From positions 124,001 to 188,000 of the forward strand of contig NZ_CADIJO010000010.1 in assembly GCF_902859705.1 (NCBI RefSeq): DNA of 64,000 nucleotides. Reading direction: 5' to 3'. Each line of letters begins with the position of its first letter. The first letter of the stretch is position 1. Under the pieces are notes generated by a model that worked only from the letters and a program-made list of their open reading frames with translations, did not search any database and was not told the origin of the DNA. Of the stretch, positions 60,718 through 64,000 are shown piece by piece. A program made the position numbers and the translations under genes. Source of the DNA: Achromobacter deleyi (lineage in GTDB: Bacteria; Pseudomonadota; Gammaproteobacteria; Burkholderiales; Burkholderiaceae_B).

Positions 60718-61589
60718 CGCTGCGTATCGGCTTGCTTGCCACGCTGCGCCTGTTGCGCGCGCCGTCCGCCGCCATCGGCGCGGCCATCCTGGCGCTGCTG
60801 CTGGGCGCTGCCGCCACCGCCGGCTGGCTGTACCCCGGCGACCCGCTGGAGATGGTGGGTGCACCCTTCACCTGGCCCGGCAGCGACGCCGAGTTTCCCG
60901 CCGGCACCGACCTGATGGGCCGCGACATCCTGGCCGGCCTGTTCCACGGCGCGCGCGTGTCGTTGCTGGTGGGCGGCGCCTCCGCCGCCATCGCCTTGGG
61001 TATCGGTCTGCTGGTGGGCGCCTTTGCCGGGTACGCCGGCCCGCGCACCGACGCGGTGTTGATGCGCGTGACCGAACTGTTCCAGACCGTGCCGTCGTTT
61101 CTGCTGGCGATCGTGCTGGTGGCGATCCTGGGGCCGTCGCTGTCCACCATCATCTTCGCGCTGGGCGTCACGTCCTGGACCGGCATCGCGCGCCTGACGC
61201 GCGGCGAATTCATCGCGCTGCGCGAACGCGAATTCGTGCGCGCCGCCCAGGCGCTGGGCGCGGGACACGCCCGCATCATCTTCCGCGAAATTCTTCCCAA
61301 CGCCCTGCCGCCCATCATCGTCACCACCGCCGTGCTGGTGGCCAACGCCATCCTGTCGGAAGCCGGACTGTCGTTCCTGGGCCTGGGCGACCCCAACGTG
61401 GTCAGCTGGGGCAGCATGGTGGGCGCCGGCCGCGAGGCCCTGCGCACCGCCTGGTACATGACCGCCCTGCCCGGCCTGACCATCATGGCCGCCGTGCTGG
61501 CGCTGAACCTGCTCAGCGATGCCATCAACGACGCGCTCAACCCCAAGCTGCGGCGCCGCACAGCCACGGCGCCCGCGCCCGCGCGCTGA
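60714..61589 (+). CDS. ABC transporter permease, DppC type
   Basis: A 291-aa permease pairing with the DppB-type protein. It shows the DppC blocks FPAGTDLMGRDILAGLFHGARVSL, the EAA loop AAQALGAGHARIIFREILPNALPPI and SEAGLSFLGLGDPNVVSWGSM. The start at 60714 overlaps the previous stop; longer frames are shadows of the DppB gene. Confidence 0.93.
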   Translation: MTLRIGLLATLRLLRAPSAAIGAAILALLLGAAATAGWLYPGDPLEMVGAPFTWPGSDAEFPAGTDLMGRDILAGLFHGARVSLLVGGASAAIALGIGLLVGAFAGYAGPRTDAVLMRVTELFQTVPSFLLAIVLVAILGPSLSTIIFALGVTSWTGIARLTRGEFIALREREFVRAAQALGAGHARIIFREILPNALPPIIVTTAVLVANAILSEAGLSFLGLGDPNVVSWGSMVGAGREALRTAWYMTALPGLTIMAAVLALNLLSDAINDALNPKLRRRTATAPAPAR

Positions 61590-61618
61590 CCCGTCCGGGC
61601 CTTGCCAACACGAATGCC

Positions 61619-63322
<1,704 letters not shown>

Positions 63323-63345
63323 CGGGCGCTGGCGGGGCCCGGCCA

Positions 63346-63398
63346 GGCGCCCGGCTGGGCGCGCCCGGCTAGGCGCCCAGCTCGGCGCCCCCCCCCCC
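63346..63398. repeat. GC-rich tandem repeats ending in a C11 tract
   Basis: Three imperfect copies of GGCGCCCGGCT (the last as GGCGCCCAGCT) are followed by CGGCG and a run of eleven C (63388-63398). The segment lies between the ABC ATPase stop and the stress-protein gene, about 95 bp before its start. Homopolymer runs of this length are prone to slippage. Confidence 0.7.
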
Positions 63399-63493
63399 AC
63401 CTCCTCCCAACGCACTACTGGATTGCAGCCAGACGCAGGCCTATACTGAATTCACCCGTTGCTGGACCTTCCTTTTTTCAAAGGAGACGCAAC

Positions 63494-63952
63494 ATGTACA
63501 GGCATCTGCTCGTCGCCGTGGACGGCTCTCTCACGTCCGAATCGGCCTTCAAGCAAGCACTCGTTTTCGCCAAGGAAATGGGGGCTTCGATCACGATCCT
63601 GCGCGCCATTCCGGAAGACCACCTGCTGGTCTACCAGGCCGAAATGCTGGGCGCGCACCAGGCCCCGCCCACCGACCAGGCCCGCAAGAACGCCGCCGCG
63701 TATCTCGATGGCCTGGAAATGGAAGCGCGCCACGCCCTGGTGCCCTGCAGCACCGCGGTCGCCGTCAACGACCATCCCCACGAAGCCATCGTCGAAGCGT
63801 CGCTGCAGCATCATTGCGACCTGATCGTGATGGGTTCGCACGGGCGCCACGGCATGACGGGCTTTCTCTTGGGCAGCGAAACCCAGCGGGTGCTGGCGCG
63901 CACGAAGCTGCCGGTGCTGGTGTTCCGGCAAGACCGGCCGAAGGCCGCGTGA
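63494..63952 (+). CDS. Universal stress protein, UspA family
   Basis: A 152-aa single-domain Usp. The N-terminal LLVAVDGS strand-loop and the ATP-binding G-2x-G-9x-G-S motif (GSHGRHGMTGFLLGSET) are intact, so it is the nucleotide-binding type. The ATG follows AAAGGAGACGC, a strong ribosome site. It probably has its own promoter in the 171-bp gap upstream. Confidence 0.93.
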   Translation: MYRHLLVAVDGSLTSESAFKQALVFAKEMGASITILRAIPEDHLLVYQAEMLGAHQAPPTDQARKNAAAYLDGLEMEARHALVPCSTAVAVNDHPHEAIVEASLQHHCDLIVMGSHGRHGMTGFLLGSETQRVLARTKLPVLVFRQDRPKAA

Positions 63953-63964
63953 AGGATCAAGGGC

Positions 63965-64000
63965 TCAGGGGGTGGCGGCCGCCACCGCGGCATGCTGGAA
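63965..64000 (-). CDS. C-terminal end of an unidentified protein (partial)
   Basis: On the minus strand a frame enters from outside the window and ends QHAAVAAATP followed by TGA at 63965-63967. It would converge with the stress-protein gene. Eleven codons are too few to identify it, and it could be chance. Confidence 0.25.
   Translation of the reverse strand, partial: FQHAAVAAATP

Overview
The window is GC-rich, densely coded DNA from a betaproteobacterium of the Alcaligenaceae, most likely Achromobacter or a close Bordetella relative. I infer this from gene content and local order (apaG-mltA-ubiH-like-dsbC; rpe-gph-trpEGDC; folB-ttcA) and from protein sequence style. No 16S rRNA gene is present, so the genus remains an inference.

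Layout. 1-2 kb: an AraC-type regulator under a probable Fur box and a thioredoxin-reductase-like flavoprotein. 2-9.9 kb: housekeeping genes (folB, ttcA, a D-2-hydroxyacid dehydrogenase, dsbC, a UbiH-like hydroxylase, mltA, apaG, rpe, gph). 9.9-14.1 kb: trpEGDC behind a transcription attenuator whose 24-codon leader peptide has four Trp codons. 14.1-18.2 kb: an AcoR-like sigma-54 activator divergent from an NAD-dependent aldehyde dehydrogenase and a DUF779 gene, with a clear -24/-12 promoter and an array of activator half-sites. 18.4-22.5 kb: a DsbA-fold isomerase, a LysR regulator and an LTA-synthase-type membrane sulfatase.

22.5-34.8 kb is a selenium/formate module. selD lies apart. fdhA-fdhB-fdoI-fdhE-selA-selB-selC then run in one direction. 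fdhA contains an in-frame TGA (residue 197) followed at once by a bacterial SECIS hairpin, so the substrate enzyme, the Sec-inserting machinery and tRNA-Sec are all present. A terminator hairpin sits between fdoI and fdhE. Two thiol/transglutaminase-type exported proteins lie between selD and selC. 35-42.9 kb holds exported or envelope proteins of poorly known function (DUF1254, DUF2950, DUF3300, a YncE-like propeller, a divergent polysaccharide deacetylase, a sterol-desaturase-like hydroxylase), a thioesterase and a small molybdate-binding (Mop) protein.

43-63.3 kb is an organosulfur-scavenging island. An ssuEADC...B sulfonate operon is interrupted by an SfnB/DszC-like flavoprotein and a metNIQ-type transporter, and headed by a second metQ. 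A second block has an NtaA/SnaA/DszA-type monooxygenase and two tandem SfnB-like flavoproteins. Divergent from it are an unrecognised 275-aa protein and a Dpp/Gsi-type ABC importer. A universal stress protein closes the window.

The most unusual signal is a family of three non-coding elements (25563-25727, 52215-52376, 52858-53011). Each has a conserved core of about 95 nt with an internal 9-bp hairpin, enclosed by perfect inverted-repeat arms of 28-34 bp. The arm sequence differs in every copy, yet left and right arms match perfectly within each copy. I know of no named element that fits this description.
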